35,999 bases of DNA from Bacilli bacterium. GTDB taxonomy: Bacteria; Bacillota_I; Bacilli_A; RF39; UBA660. The notes beneath the pieces were generated by a model. The model had not been told where the DNA came from, ran no database searches, and was given only the letters and a program-made list of their open reading frames with translations. Where the stretch lies: assembly GCA_016283935.1 (NCBI GenBank), contig JAEENX010000005.1, forward strand, positions 1 to 35,999, written 5' to 3'. Below are positions 1 to 8,344 of this stretch, one piece after another. Numbering within the stretch: the stretch's first letter is position 1; every line of letters starts with the position of its first letter. The translations under genes and the position numbers were made by a program.

Positions 1-776
1 TCTTTTATTTGATATTGCATTAATAAAAAAGATTGTTTAAATGGAATATCTTCTTGAGTAAACTTTGGTTCAGCCATTGGTAAAATATTAAAATAATTGT
101 AATCATATTCTAATGCTTTAACATCTTGTTTAAAATATTTATCACATATTTTGTTAATCTTATCTTCATCAAAGTTTCCCCATACATATAAAGCATATGG
201 ATTATTTAATATATTTTCTTGATAGAAATTATATATATCTTCTTTTGTTGTTGCTTTTAAATATTCAAAGTCAGTTTCATATAATGGACTCATTAATTCA
301 TTTGGATCTATTATATGTTCAAATATATTGCTAATATAAGCACCAAAGTTTTGTAAAATATCATCCATCCTAGTAACAAAATAATCTTTTTCATAATCGA
401 ATTCTTTTTCATTTATGGCATGTCCTTCAAAGTTTGGTTCTTTAATTGTTTTTAAACAAAATTTTAATGATTCTTCAAAATCATAGTCTTCTATTAAATT
501 TTCTTTTGGTAATGTAATTGTATAGTATAAATATCTAGTATCACCTACAGAAGATGATGATAAATCAAAATTCAATATACTATGTTCTAATTTCTTATTT
601 TTAAATTCTAATCTGTCTTGATATTCTTTTGTAGTTGTTGTTACAATATTTTCTAAAATATCTAGATAATTAGCATGTTTATATTCTTTTTTTAATTGAA
701 ATAACAATTTAAAAGTGACAAAGTTAACATTAGTATTCTTTATTAATGTAGGTTTAGTACTTATTTTGTTTTTCAT
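1..776 (-). CDS. M16-peptidase-like protein, YmfF type (3' end outside window)
   Basis: The first 258 codons are visible, starting at ATG 774-776 behind an AGAGGTGAT ribosome site; the 3' part lies beyond base 1. The protein opens MKNKISTKPTLIKNTNVNFV. It later has the pattern of the first M16 half: a segment around residues 130-150 containing EKDYFVTRMDDI, then LYETDFEYLKATTKEDIYNFY and a strand ALYVWGNFDEDKI. This matches the layout of the M16 (insulinase) family, in particular the non-catalytic YmfF/YfmF branch found in Bacillota. No HxxEH zinc motif is visible in the part shown, which fits an inactive partner subunit. In Bacillota YmfF usually sits beside an active-site-bearing YmfH; that neighbour would be downstream, outside the window. 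Family assignment is from overall pattern and moderately sure; function is inferred. Confidence 0.6.
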   Translation of the reverse strand, partial: MKNKISTKPTLIKNTNVNFVTFKLLFQLKKEYKHANYLDILENIVTTTTKEYQDRLEFKNKKLEHSILNFDLSSSSVGDTRYLYYTITLPKENLIEDYDFEESLKFCLKTIKEPNFEGHAINEKEFDYEKDYFVTRMDDILQNFGAYISNIFEHIIDPNELMSPLYETDFEYLKATTKEDIYNFYQENILNNPYALYVWGNFDEDKINKICDKYFKQDVKALEYDYNYFNILPMAEPKFTQEDIPFKQSFLLMQYQIK

Positions 777-806
777 AATATCACCTCTTCAATAATAACA
801 TATAAA

Positions 807-838
807 ATAAAAAAAGTGGTATTAAAGTCCACTTTTTC
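807..838 (-). terminator. Intrinsic terminator after the 322-aa gene
   Basis: Read on the minus strand, arms at 829-837 and 811-819 (AAAAAGTGG/CCACTTTTT) enclose a 9-nt loop and are followed by a T-rich run. The TAA stop of the gene ending at 822 lies in the loop. The next gene's -10-like TGTTATTAT begins shortly after. Confidence 0.8.
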
Positions 839-1790
839 TTACTATATATCCTTGAGATTCTGCTAATTCTTGAGATTCTTCATCTCCTTTAAATCTTTCA
901 AAATCTTCTTTAGTTAAAAATTCTTCATCATGTCCTTCAACATCACGATAAACATCATTTGTTTCTTGAATCATATCCACAGCTGGTTCATTCATAGCCA
1001 TTTCTTCCATGGATTCAGCATATTTTTTATATTTATCTTCCATGTTTTTAGATATCATTATTGTTATATAACCAACTATCTTTTCATCTCTTAAATACAT
1101 ACCTGTATCAGGATCGTGTTTAAAGTTATTCTTTTTATCTTTTTTTATAGTTAAATTATCATATAATCTATTTATTAAATAATCTAAATCTAATCTATCT
1201 AGATCATATTCATATTTTTCTTCTCCTACTTCATTTGCATGTCTTACTTCATTATATACACCATCCATAAGAGTGAAAATATAATTATTGCCATTTGCTA
1301 TTTCATTTCTATGTTCTTTAAATCTCTCAATAACAATTCTTGGAGAAAAGTTCTTTTTATCTTCTTCTGTATAAAAATTACTTAAATCGCCTATTGAAGA
1401 CTTACTGAATATTGAAGCCATATATAATTGAGAAAATAAATCAATATCAAATTTATTATCTCTAAAGTATTGCTTTTGAATATTTGGATCTAATAATGAT
1501 TTAGATAAAGAATAACAAATATGATCAAGTCCTAATGGTATTCTATAAGGATAATTAGGATTTTTAGTTTCAGCTAAATATACAATTCTTGAAGAATAAG
1601 GAATATCACAATTAGTTGGGCCATTCTTAATAGCAGTTCTTAATTGCATTTCATTATCAAATAAAGTTGTATATTCTATTAAATCAGTTAATGAATCTCC
1701 TATTAGTCGTAAATTATTATCTAAGATTGATAATGGTTTAAAAACGCCATTTGATTCATAACCTAAATAAAATTTAGTTTTTCTACCCAT
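822..1790 (-). CDS. Hypothetical protein, 322 aa
   Basis: I do not recognise this protein. It is soluble-looking, with no signal peptide or membrane segment. It is rich in charged residues, with a strongly acidic C-terminal third (about residues 255-310) containing many Glu and Asp. Internal hallmarks include GYESNGVFKPL near the N-terminus and a Tyr/Asp-rich stretch around residues 190-215. The start at 1790 has AAAGGGG eight bases upstream, and a good promoter (1817-1845) lies just ahead. The gene ends inside its own terminator. It is a separate transcription unit between the cadherin-like membrane protein and the M16-like gene. Its codon use resembles its neighbours. The open frame and signals make it a real gene; no function is claimed. 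Confidence 0.8.
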   Translation of the reverse strand: MGRKTKFYLGYESNGVFKPLSILDNNLRLIGDSLTDLIEYTTLFDNEMQLRTAIKNGPTNCDIPYSSRIVYLAETKNPNYPYRIPLGLDHICYSLSKSLLDPNIQKQYFRDNKFDIDLFSQLYMASIFSKSSIGDLSNFYTEEDKKNFSPRIVIERFKEHRNEIANGNNYIFTLMDGVYNEVRHANEVGEEKYEYDLDRLDLDYLINRLYDNLTIKKDKKNNFKHDPDTGMYLRDEKIVGYITIMISKNMEDKYKKYAESMEEMAMNEPAVDMIQETNDVYRDVEGHDEEFLTKEDFERFKGDEESQELAESQGYIVRKSGL

Positions 1791-1816
1791 ATTGTATTCC
1801 CCTTTAATTGAAAACT

Positions 1817-1845
1817 ATTATATATCAAGCATATAACATAATCAA
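1817..1845 (-). promoter_or_regulatory. Sigma-A type promoter for the 322-aa gene
   Basis: On the minus strand TTGATT (1840-1845) and TATAAT (1817-1822) are separated by exactly 17 bases. It overlaps the space immediately after the TAG stop of the gene ending at 1853. Confidence 0.75.
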
Positions 1846-1852
1846 GAAATAA

Positions 1853-3286
1853 CTAATTTTGATTATTAGGATTTTGTTGTACTGGAGGTACAACTTGTTG
1901 AGTTGGTTGAACCGGTTGTGTTGGAGCTACAGGTTGAACTGGAGCAACTGGTACACTTTGTTGTGGCACGACTTGTTGTACTGGTTGTGCTTGTACAGGT
2001 TGTTGTACTGGATTAACTGGTTGAGCAACTTGAGGTTGAACCGGTTGTACTGGAGTAACTTGTGTTACTGGTTGTTGAACAGTAGTAAGTTGTTCCTTCT
2101 TTTTCTTTCCAAATAACTTAGTGAATTTAGCCATATCTTTTTCTACTTCACTATTACGCTTGTTAGATGACTTAACAATAAAGACAATTACAATCAATAA
2201 GATAGTAACAATTATACCTAAATAGATATATGAAGAATAATCTTTTTCTTCTCTTTCTTTTATAACTAATATAGAATATGTTTCTTTAGTTGTTTTATCT
2301 TTTGATGTAACAGTTATTGTAATTGTACTTTTATTTTTTAGGTCTTCATTTCCTTCAATAACAAATGTTGCATCCTTAACATTTACTATTGGTTCTATAT
2401 CAAGTTGATTTACTACTGAATCAACTTTGATTGTATATTGTTTAATAATTGATTCGAAATTAATTGGATAATTTCTAATTGTAAGCTTCTTAAGTGTAGC
2501 ATCCTTTTCAGGATAATAAATTGCTTCACCTCTAGGCAATCTATTAATTTCTAATGTATAACATGTTTGACTAGTTAAGTCAGGACTTGTTACATATACA
2601 TCAATTACATTTGTACCAACTTCTAATTTAGTATTACCTTCAATTCTAACATCTGCACCTTCAACATTTGGTTCATATTGAAAATTTATTTCATCTACTT
2701 CAAATAATACATCAAATTTATATTGAGTAATAAATTTTGAAAAAGTAAAATATTTATCCAAATTTTCATCGCTTAACTTCTTTAATAAAGAATTACCATT
2801 TGATGTATCTCTTGGTTTACCATCTGTAGTAGTAATTTGAGATGTATCTACATATTTTTTTACTTTTATAGGATTACTACGTAATATCTCAGGATCAGAT
2901 GTATAATCTGATGCATCTGTATATTTGACATTTTTTAATACGAATTCAGTATTAACTAAATCTTCAGTTGTTTTAGTTTTAACCTTACATTTAAAATCTA
3001 CATAAGAGATTGTACCTTCTCCTGTAGGTGTTCCACTTGTTCTAACGTTTTCCATATTAGTTTGGAATCCATCAGCATATCCAGCTATAGTACAACTTAA
3101 ATAATCGTTTGATTCTATTGAAGCAGATAACTCTTTGTATGTTACATTTGCTTCTCCAGTTAAACTACATTTAAATTCATCACCATATTCATATTCTCCA
3201 TCTATACAAGAAAGAGATAATGCATATGTTTTTACTGGAAAAATAATAATTAAAGTTACAATTAATAAATAAAAATATTTTTTCAT
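1853..3286 (-). CDS. Membrane-anchored protein with cadherin-like beta-sandwich domains and Pro/Gln/Val-rich tail
   Basis: A signal peptide (MKKYFYLLIVTLIIIFPVKTYA) leads an extracellular region. Its second half carries two cadherin-like beta-sandwich repeats (PF12733 pattern) at roughly residues 185-250 and 262-342. Both show the A-x-V/F-x-I-E-G-N core followed by I-x-V and a Tyr-rich closing strand ending near R or K. A single transmembrane helix (YLGIIVTILLIVIVFIV, about 353-370) follows. The cytoplasmic tail has a basic stretch and about 75 residues made almost only of Pro, Gln and Val. The short repeats there (QPV, VQP) explain the antisense open frame on the plus strand. A cell-surface structural or adhesion role is inferred. 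The gene lies downstream of the gatB terminator, so it is probably its own unit; I saw no clear promoter. TAG stop. Confidence 0.75.
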   Translation of the reverse strand: MKKYFYLLIVTLIIIFPVKTYALSLSCIDGEYEYGDEFKCSLTGEANVTYKELSASIESNDYLSCTIAGYADGFQTNMENVRTSGTPTGEGTISYVDFKCKVKTKTTEDLVNTEFVLKNVKYTDASDYTSDPEILRSNPIKVKKYVDTSQITTTDGKPRDTSNGNSLLKKLSDENLDKYFTFSKFITQYKFDVLFEVDEINFQYEPNVEGADVRIEGNTKLEVGTNVIDVYVTSPDLTSQTCYTLEINRLPRGEAIYYPEKDATLKKLTIRNYPINFESIIKQYTIKVDSVVNQLDIEPIVNVKDATFVIEGNEDLKNKSTITITVTSKDKTTKETYSILVIKEREEKDYSSYIYLGIIVTILLIVIVFIVKSSNKRNSEVEKDMAKFTKLFGKKKKEQLTTVQQPVTQVTPVQPVQPQVAQPVNPVQQPVQAQPVQQVVPQQSVPVAPVQPVAPTQPVQPTQQVVPPVQQNPNNQN

Positions 3287-3347
3287 TTATAACACCCTTT
3301 TATTATTCTATACTAAGATAATATTACCATATTTTATAAATGATGTC

Positions 3348-3382
3348 ATTAAAAAAGTAAGAGATTTGACTATCTCTTACTT
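3348..3382 (-). terminator. Intrinsic terminator of the hisS-gatB operon
   Basis: An 11-bp perfect hairpin on the minus strand (3372-3382 with 3355-3365, AAGTAAGAGAT) with a 6-nt loop is followed by TTTTTT. The gatB TAG stop (3370-3372) straddles the stem and loop. Confidence 0.9.
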
Positions 3383-4818
3383 AATTCATCTTGTAATATT
3401 TGGTTAACTTTACCAGGGTTTGCTTGGCCTTTTGTAGCTTGCATTACTTGTCCTACAAAGTAACCAATAATATTAGTTCTACCACCTTTATAATCAGCTA
3501 TTTGTGCTTCACTTCTATTTAATATTTCAGTAACAATTTTAATTAATTCTGAATCATCAGATAATTGTTTCATTCCTTCAGCTTCCATGATCTTTTCAGG
3601 TTCTTCTTCTCTTTCAAGGGTTAAAGCAAATAATTCTTTACCTTGTTTAGAAGAAATTCTTCCGTCTTTAATAGCTGAAGTTATTTGAGCTAATCTTTCA
3701 GGTGTTAAATATATTTCATCTATTTCTTTTTCTTCTTTATAGCAATATCCTAATATTTGTGTACAAATCCAGTTAGCTGCTGTTTTAGCATCTACTCCTA
3801 ATTCAACACATTTTTCAAAATATGTAGCTATCTTAATATCTTTGATAATAATAGTAGCATCATATGCAGATAAACCTAAATCATTCATGTATTTAGCTTT
3901 TCTTTCATATGGTAGTTCTGGTGTAGAAGCAATAATTTCATCTACCCATGCTCTATCTAATTTAATTTTAGGAATATTTGGTTCAACAAAATACTTATAG
4001 TCGATTGCATCAACTTTAGATCTCATTGCTTTAGTAGTTTGAGATTCTTCATCCCATCTTCTTGTTTCTTGAACTACTTCTTCATCATATCTTCCTTCAT
4101 CTTTAAGATCACATTGTCTTTCAATTTCATAATTAATTGCATCTCTTACAGATGAGAATGAGTTAACATTCTTAATTTCTACTTTAGTTCCTAAAGAATT
4201 AGGATCTTCTGAAATAGAAACGTTAACGTCACATCTTAAATGACCTTTTTTAGAATCAGCTTCAGATATACCACAGTATTGATATACAGCTCTCATATAT
4301 TCAAGGAATGTTACAGCATCATCAGCTGAATGAAGACATGGTCCAGTTACAAGTTCGAATAATGGATTTCCTGCTCTATTATAATTGATTGTTGAAGTAT
4401 CATAAAGGTGTGTTAATTGAGCAGCATCTTCTTCTAAGTGAAGATTGTCTATTTCAACTCTAAATACTGATCCATCTTCTCTTTCAATATCAATATAACC
4501 ACCATTTCCAACACATTCTTCTGGTGGGTTTTGAGTTATTTGATATCCTTTTGGTAAATCTGGATAATAATAATTCTTTCTTTCCCAATACATATATTCA
4601 GGAATTCTAGCATGTAAGATATTAGCCATCATAATAGACATTCTTACACATTCTTTATTAGCTACTGGAAGAACTCCAGGGAATCCCATATCAATTGGAG
4701 TTACATTACAGTTTGGTAATTCAGTATATTCATTTTTTGAAGGTGAAAATACTTTAGAATTAGTTAATGAACCTTCACAGTGCATTTCTAAACCTATTGT
4801 TGCATAATATTTACTCAT
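3370..4818 (-). CDS. gatB: Aspartyl/glutamyl-tRNA amidotransferase subunit B
   Basis: GatB binds misacylated Asp-tRNA(Asn) or Glu-tRNA(Gln) and activates the acyl group with ATP. The amide is then made with ammonia delivered from GatA. The sequence opens YYATIGLEMHCE, matching the family's IGLEVH signature. It carries the GIDL-like GFPGVLPVANK region, the KGYQITQ motif and the EIKNVNSF motif. At 482 aa it has the usual full length. The last about 150 residues are the helical tail plus YqeY-like tRNA-binding domain, with the typical NIIGYFVGQVM ending. It is the last gene of the operon, one base after gatA, with a strong AAGGAGG site eight bases before ATG. Identification is firm. Whether it serves Asn, Gln or both depends on the AspRS2 in the same operon and on any GlnRS elsewhere. 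Confidence 0.97.
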   Translation of the reverse strand: MSKYYATIGLEMHCEGSLTNSKVFSPSKNEYTELPNCNVTPIDMGFPGVLPVANKECVRMSIMMANILHARIPEYMYWERKNYYYPDLPKGYQITQNPPEECVGNGGYIDIEREDGSVFRVEIDNLHLEEDAAQLTHLYDTSTINYNRAGNPLFELVTGPCLHSADDAVTFLEYMRAVYQYCGISEADSKKGHLRCDVNVSISEDPNSLGTKVEIKNVNSFSSVRDAINYEIERQCDLKDEGRYDEEVVQETRRWDEESQTTKAMRSKVDAIDYKYFVEPNIPKIKLDRAWVDEIIASTPELPYERKAKYMNDLGLSAYDATIIIKDIKIATYFEKCVELGVDAKTAANWICTQILGYCYKEEKEIDEIYLTPERLAQITSAIKDGRISSKQGKELFALTLEREEEPEKIMEAEGMKQLSDDSELIKIVTEILNRSEAQIADYKGGRTNIIGYFVGQVMQATKGQANPGKVNQILQDELSKR

Positions 4819-4819
4819 A

Positions 4820-6271
4820 TTACTTTACCTCCTTAGCTATTTGATTCTTATATTCCATAGATGATTCTAAGGCATAAGCAATATTTAATATATTTTGGTC
4901 ATCATAACAGTTACCTGTAATATTTATACCAACTGGTAATCCATCAACAAATCCATTTGGAATTGTAATTGATGGGAAACCACCAAAGTTACCAATTTGT
5001 AAGTGTTCATCTAGTACAGTTAATTCATCATCAGATACCATATCATGATTATCTAATTTAGTAGCTGGACCAGTTCCTACTGGAAGAATTAATCCATCGT
5101 ATTTCTTAAATTGTTCTTTAATAGTATCAACAATTAATCTTCTAGCTCTTTGAGCATTCTTAAAATATTTATCTTGGTTAACAGCTTGCAATACATATGA
5201 ACCAATTACAAATCTTCTTTTAATTAATGAACTAAATCCTTTAGTTCTATGATCTTTCATTTGTTCTTTATATGTAGAACCTTCTCCACGAGGTCCAAAT
5301 GAGAAACCAGTTAAGTTAGACATATTAGATGTTGCTTCAGCACATGAAATTACAACATATGTAGAAGCTATTGCATTTAATAAATCTTGATTAATTGATA
5401 CTTCTTCTACTTCAATACCTAATTCTTTAACTTTATCAATTGTCTTCATGAAGTTATCTAAATGTTCTTCAGTTTCTTTAGGTAAATTCTTATAATTATT
5501 TTTATCAACTATTTCTTTAATATAGAATAATTTCTTTCCTTTAACATCTTTAGATAAATCTTTGTATAAATTAATATTTGATGAATCCCAAGAAGTCATA
5601 TCTTTAGGATCTTTACCTTTCATAGCATCTACTACAATAGCAGCATCTTCAACTGATCTAGTTAAAACACCACATGTATCTAATGAAGATGCAAAAGCGA
5701 ATAATCCATATCTTGAAATCATTCCATATGTTGGTTTATATCCTACAATACCACAGAAAGCAGCAGGTTTTCTAATTGAGTCTCCTGTATCTGATCCTGT
5801 AGCAAATGGATAAACACCAGCAGCAACTGCAGCAGCAGATCCTGATGATGAACCAGCACACATTCTTGTTGTATCCCAAGGATTCTTTTGTACTCCAGTA
5901 TGTCCTGTTGTACCAGTTCCACCCATACCAAATTCATCCATTGCAGTTTTATTAACTGGAACACATCCGTGTTTAGACAAATTTTCTATAGCTGTAGCTG
6001 TAAAAAATGGTACATAGTCTTTTAATGTATTAGATGATCCTGTAGATAATATTCCTTTAGTAGAATAGTTATCTTTAATACCATATGGAATACCTGATAA
6101 TAAGTCATCAGTTACTTCAGAGCCTTTAGCATCATCTAAAATAGTAACAAATGCATTACATTTTTCTTGTACTTCATGTGATTTCTTAATTGATTCTTTT
6201 ACTAATTCATCAGATGTTACTTTACCTGATTTTAATTCTTCATGTAATTCTACAATAGTCTTATCCATCAT
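4820..6271 (-). CDS. gatA: Aspartyl/glutamyl-tRNA amidotransferase subunit A
   Basis: GatA is the amidase-family subunit that hydrolyses glutamine and channels ammonia to GatB. The Ser-cisSer-Lys triad is visible: Lys in YGIKDNY (about residue 66), cis-Ser in CAGSSSGSAAAVAA, and nucleophile Ser in GSDTGDSIRKPAAFCG. Length (483 aa) is normal. The residue just before the nucleophile is Asp, where most bacterial GatA proteins I know have Gly (TGGSIR). The Arg after Ser-Ile is kept, so activity is still expected. Two tandem ATG codons start the gene; the AAAGGTGGTGG ribosome site lies within the end of gatC, one base away. Translation is therefore probably coupled to gatC. Identification is firm. 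Confidence 0.97.
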   Translation of the reverse strand: MMDKTIVELHEELKSGKVTSDELVKESIKKSHEVQEKCNAFVTILDDAKGSEVTDDLLSGIPYGIKDNYSTKGILSTGSSNTLKDYVPFFTATAIENLSKHGCVPVNKTAMDEFGMGGTGTTGHTGVQKNPWDTTRMCAGSSSGSAAAVAAGVYPFATGSDTGDSIRKPAAFCGIVGYKPTYGMISRYGLFAFASSLDTCGVLTRSVEDAAIVVDAMKGKDPKDMTSWDSSNINLYKDLSKDVKGKKLFYIKEIVDKNNYKNLPKETEEHLDNFMKTIDKVKELGIEVEEVSINQDLLNAIASTYVVISCAEATSNMSNLTGFSFGPRGEGSTYKEQMKDHRTKGFSSLIKRRFVIGSYVLQAVNQDKYFKNAQRARRLIVDTIKEQFKKYDGLILPVGTGPATKLDNHDMVSDDELTVLDEHLQIGNFGGFPSITIPNGFVDGLPVGINITGNCYDDQNILNIAYALESSMEYKNQIAKEVK

Positions 6272-6272
6272 C

Positions 6273-6566
6273 TTAATCCACCACCTTTGGTACTTCTACT
6301 TCTCTATCATCTGTGAAATCACAGTTTGATAATAATTCTTCAATTGAAGGTGATTCAATAGCAACATCTTCTCTTAATTCACATTCAAAATCATCTAATG
6401 CATGTGTCATAGGTTGTGCTTTTTCAATTCCTTCAATTTTATTAATTTTATTGATATTTTTATCAATAACTTCAAATTCATCTAATACCATCTTATTTTC
6501 TTCAGGAGTTAAACCAATCATTAATAGATCAGCTAATTTATCTATTGTTGCTTCATTAAAATCCAT
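6273..6566 (-). CDS. gatC: Aspartyl/glutamyl-tRNA amidotransferase subunit C
   Basis: GatC is the small subunit that wraps around GatA and holds it to GatB. The 97-aa product has the standard layout: an N-terminal helix pair (TIDKLADLLMIGLTPEE), the central I-D-K-N-I-N-K-I helix, then the extended QPMTHALDDFECELRED segment and a C-terminal acidic tail ending EVPKVVD. It follows aspS2 by one base; its ribosome site (AAGGAGG) lies in the last codons of aspS2. The order gatC-gatA-gatB is the classic Bacillota arrangement. Confidence 0.95.
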   Translation of the reverse strand: MDFNEATIDKLADLLMIGLTPEENKMVLDEFEVIDKNINKINKIEGIEKAQPMTHALDDFECELREDVAIESPSIEELLSNCDFTDDREVEVPKVVD

Positions 6567-6567
6567 A

Positions 6568-8313
6568 TTATTTTTCCTCCTTAATTTTTAATCCTAATTC
6601 TTTTAATTGTTCAGGTGTTAAATATGAAGGTGAACCCATCATTAGGTCAGCACCTGATGCTGAAGTTGGGAATGCTTGAACTTCTCTAAGGTTTGGTTCA
6701 TCTTGTATAAGCATTAAGATTCTATCAATACCAGGAGCCATTCCACCATGTGGAGGACATCCATATTTAAATGCTGTAAATATTGATTTGAATCTCTTTT
6801 CAACTTCTTCTCTTTCATAGCCAACTGTTTCAAAACCTTTAGCTAAACTTTCTAAGTCATGGTTTCTAATAGCACCTGATGCCATTTCGTTACCATTACA
6901 TACAAAGTCATATTGATATGCTAAAATGTTTTCTTTATCTTCTCTATCATATGCAGAAATACCTCCATGAGGTAAGCTGAATGGGTTATGACAGAAATCC
7001 CATTTCTTTTCATCATCTTTCCATTCAAACATTGGGAAATCATTTACTATACATAGTTCTAATTTGTTGTGATCAATTAAACCACATTTCTCTCCAATAT
7101 AGTTTCTTATTTCTCCTGCAAATTTTTGAGCTATTTTTAATTTTCTATTTGCTATAAAGAACATAACTGAGTTTGTCTTCATATCAAATTTTTCAATTAA
7201 TTCTTTTCTTTCTTCTTCAGATAAGAATTTATCTATAGGTCCTTTAAATGTTCCGTCTTCCATTAAAGTGATATAACCAATTCCTGGCATACCAATTGAT
7301 GTAGCAAAATCAACAATATCATTGAACCATGAGTTTGAGTTTTCACCTATTCCATCAACTACAATAACTTTAATATTTGATTTTTTAAATGGACCAAATT
7401 CAGTATTCTTTAATGCTTCAGTAGCATCTTTGATTATCAATGGGTTTCTTAAATCAGGTTTATCTGATCCATAATCTTCCATTGCATCTTTATATGCTAT
7501 TCTTCTAAATGGAGGTTTAGATACTTCTTTATTACTAAATTTAGTAAATACATCATAGAAGATTTCTTCACCTACTTTTAAAACATCTTCTTCATTTACA
7601 AAAGACATTTCTAAATCTAATTGATAAAACTCTAATGTTCTATCTGCTCTTGCGTCTTCATCTCTGAAGCATGGAGCTATTTGAAAATATTTAGAAAAAC
7701 CACCAACCATTAATAATTCTTTATATATTTGTGGTGCTTGTGGTAATGCATAGAATTTACCTTTAAATATTCTTGAAGGTACAACAAAATCTCTTGCTCC
7801 TTCTGGTGAAGATGCAGTAAGAATTGGAGTTTGTACTTCAGTAAATCCTAAATCATACATTTTGTTTCTTAAGAAATGAAGAACTTCAGATCTTAATTTA
7901 ATATTTTCTTTAACTCTTTCATTTCTTAAGTCTAAATATCTATATTTTAATCTAATATCATCTTTAGTATTTCTAGATGTCATGATTTCAAATGGTAATT
8001 CATGTTCTGATTCAGCTAATACTTCCATCTTAGATACTAATAATTCAATATCACCTGTAGATAATCTTTCATTATATGTATCTTCAGATCTCTTTCTAAT
8101 TGTACCAGTTAATTCAACAACTGATTCTTTTGCTAATCCTTTAAACATATTATCATCATTTGAAACCGTTTGTAGTGTTCCTGATTCATCTCTAAGGTCT
8201 AAAAACAAAACACCACCGTGATCTCTTATGTTTTCAACCCAACCTGATACTATAACAGTGTCTTTAATATCAGAAGATAGGTCTTTAATCATATGAGTTC
8301 TATACTTGTTCAT
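6568..8313 (-). CDS. aspS2: Aspartyl-tRNA synthetase 2, predicted non-discriminating
   Basis: Class II bacterial-type AspRS, 581 aa. It has an N-terminal OB-fold anticodon-binding domain (about 1-105) and a catalytic core with motif 2 (CFRDEDARADRTLEFYQLD). A GAD insertion domain and motif 3 (GGMAPGIDRILML) follow. In the OB fold it reads RDHGG (His about residue 32), the position equivalent to His31 of the Pseudomonas aeruginosa non-discriminating enzyme. The neighbouring paralogue in this operon has Leu there, as in discriminating enzymes. The second determinant, usually Gly near residue 83 in non-discriminating enzymes, is Asp here, so the evidence is not complete. The prediction is that it charges both tRNA(Asp) and tRNA(Asn), feeding GatCAB directly downstream. 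I chose ATG 8311-8313: AAAGGG lies 10 bases before it, but only 2 bases before the GTG at 8322. Confidence 0.93.
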   Translation of the reverse strand: MNKYRTHMIKDLSSDIKDTVIVSGWVENIRDHGGVLFLDLRDESGTLQTVSNDDNMFKGLAKESVVELTGTIRKRSEDTYNERLSTGDIELLVSKMEVLAESEHELPFEIMTSRNTKDDIRLKYRYLDLRNERVKENIKLRSEVLHFLRNKMYDLGFTEVQTPILTASSPEGARDFVVPSRIFKGKFYALPQAPQIYKELLMVGGFSKYFQIAPCFRDEDARADRTLEFYQLDLEMSFVNEEDVLKVGEEIFYDVFTKFSNKEVSKPPFRRIAYKDAMEDYGSDKPDLRNPLIIKDATEALKNTEFGPFKKSNIKVIVVDGIGENSNSWFNDIVDFATSIGMPGIGYITLMEDGTFKGPIDKFLSEEERKELIEKFDMKTNSVMFFIANRKLKIAQKFAGEIRNYIGEKCGLIDHNKLELCIVNDFPMFEWKDDEKKWDFCHNPFSLPHGGISAYDREDKENILAYQYDFVCNGNEMASGAIRNHDLESLAKGFETVGYEREEVEKRFKSIFTAFKYGCPPHGGMAPGIDRILMLIQDEPNLREVQAFPTSASGADLMMGSPSYLTPEQLKELGLKIKEEK

Positions 8314-8344
8314 ATTAAACACACCCTTTCTTTATTTTTAAATT

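Noticed and set aside
1859-2116. Plus-strand 85-aa open frame rich in Leu/Trp/Tyr
   Set aside because: It is the antisense shadow of the Pro/Gln/Val repeat tail of the minus-strand membrane protein; no ribosome site.
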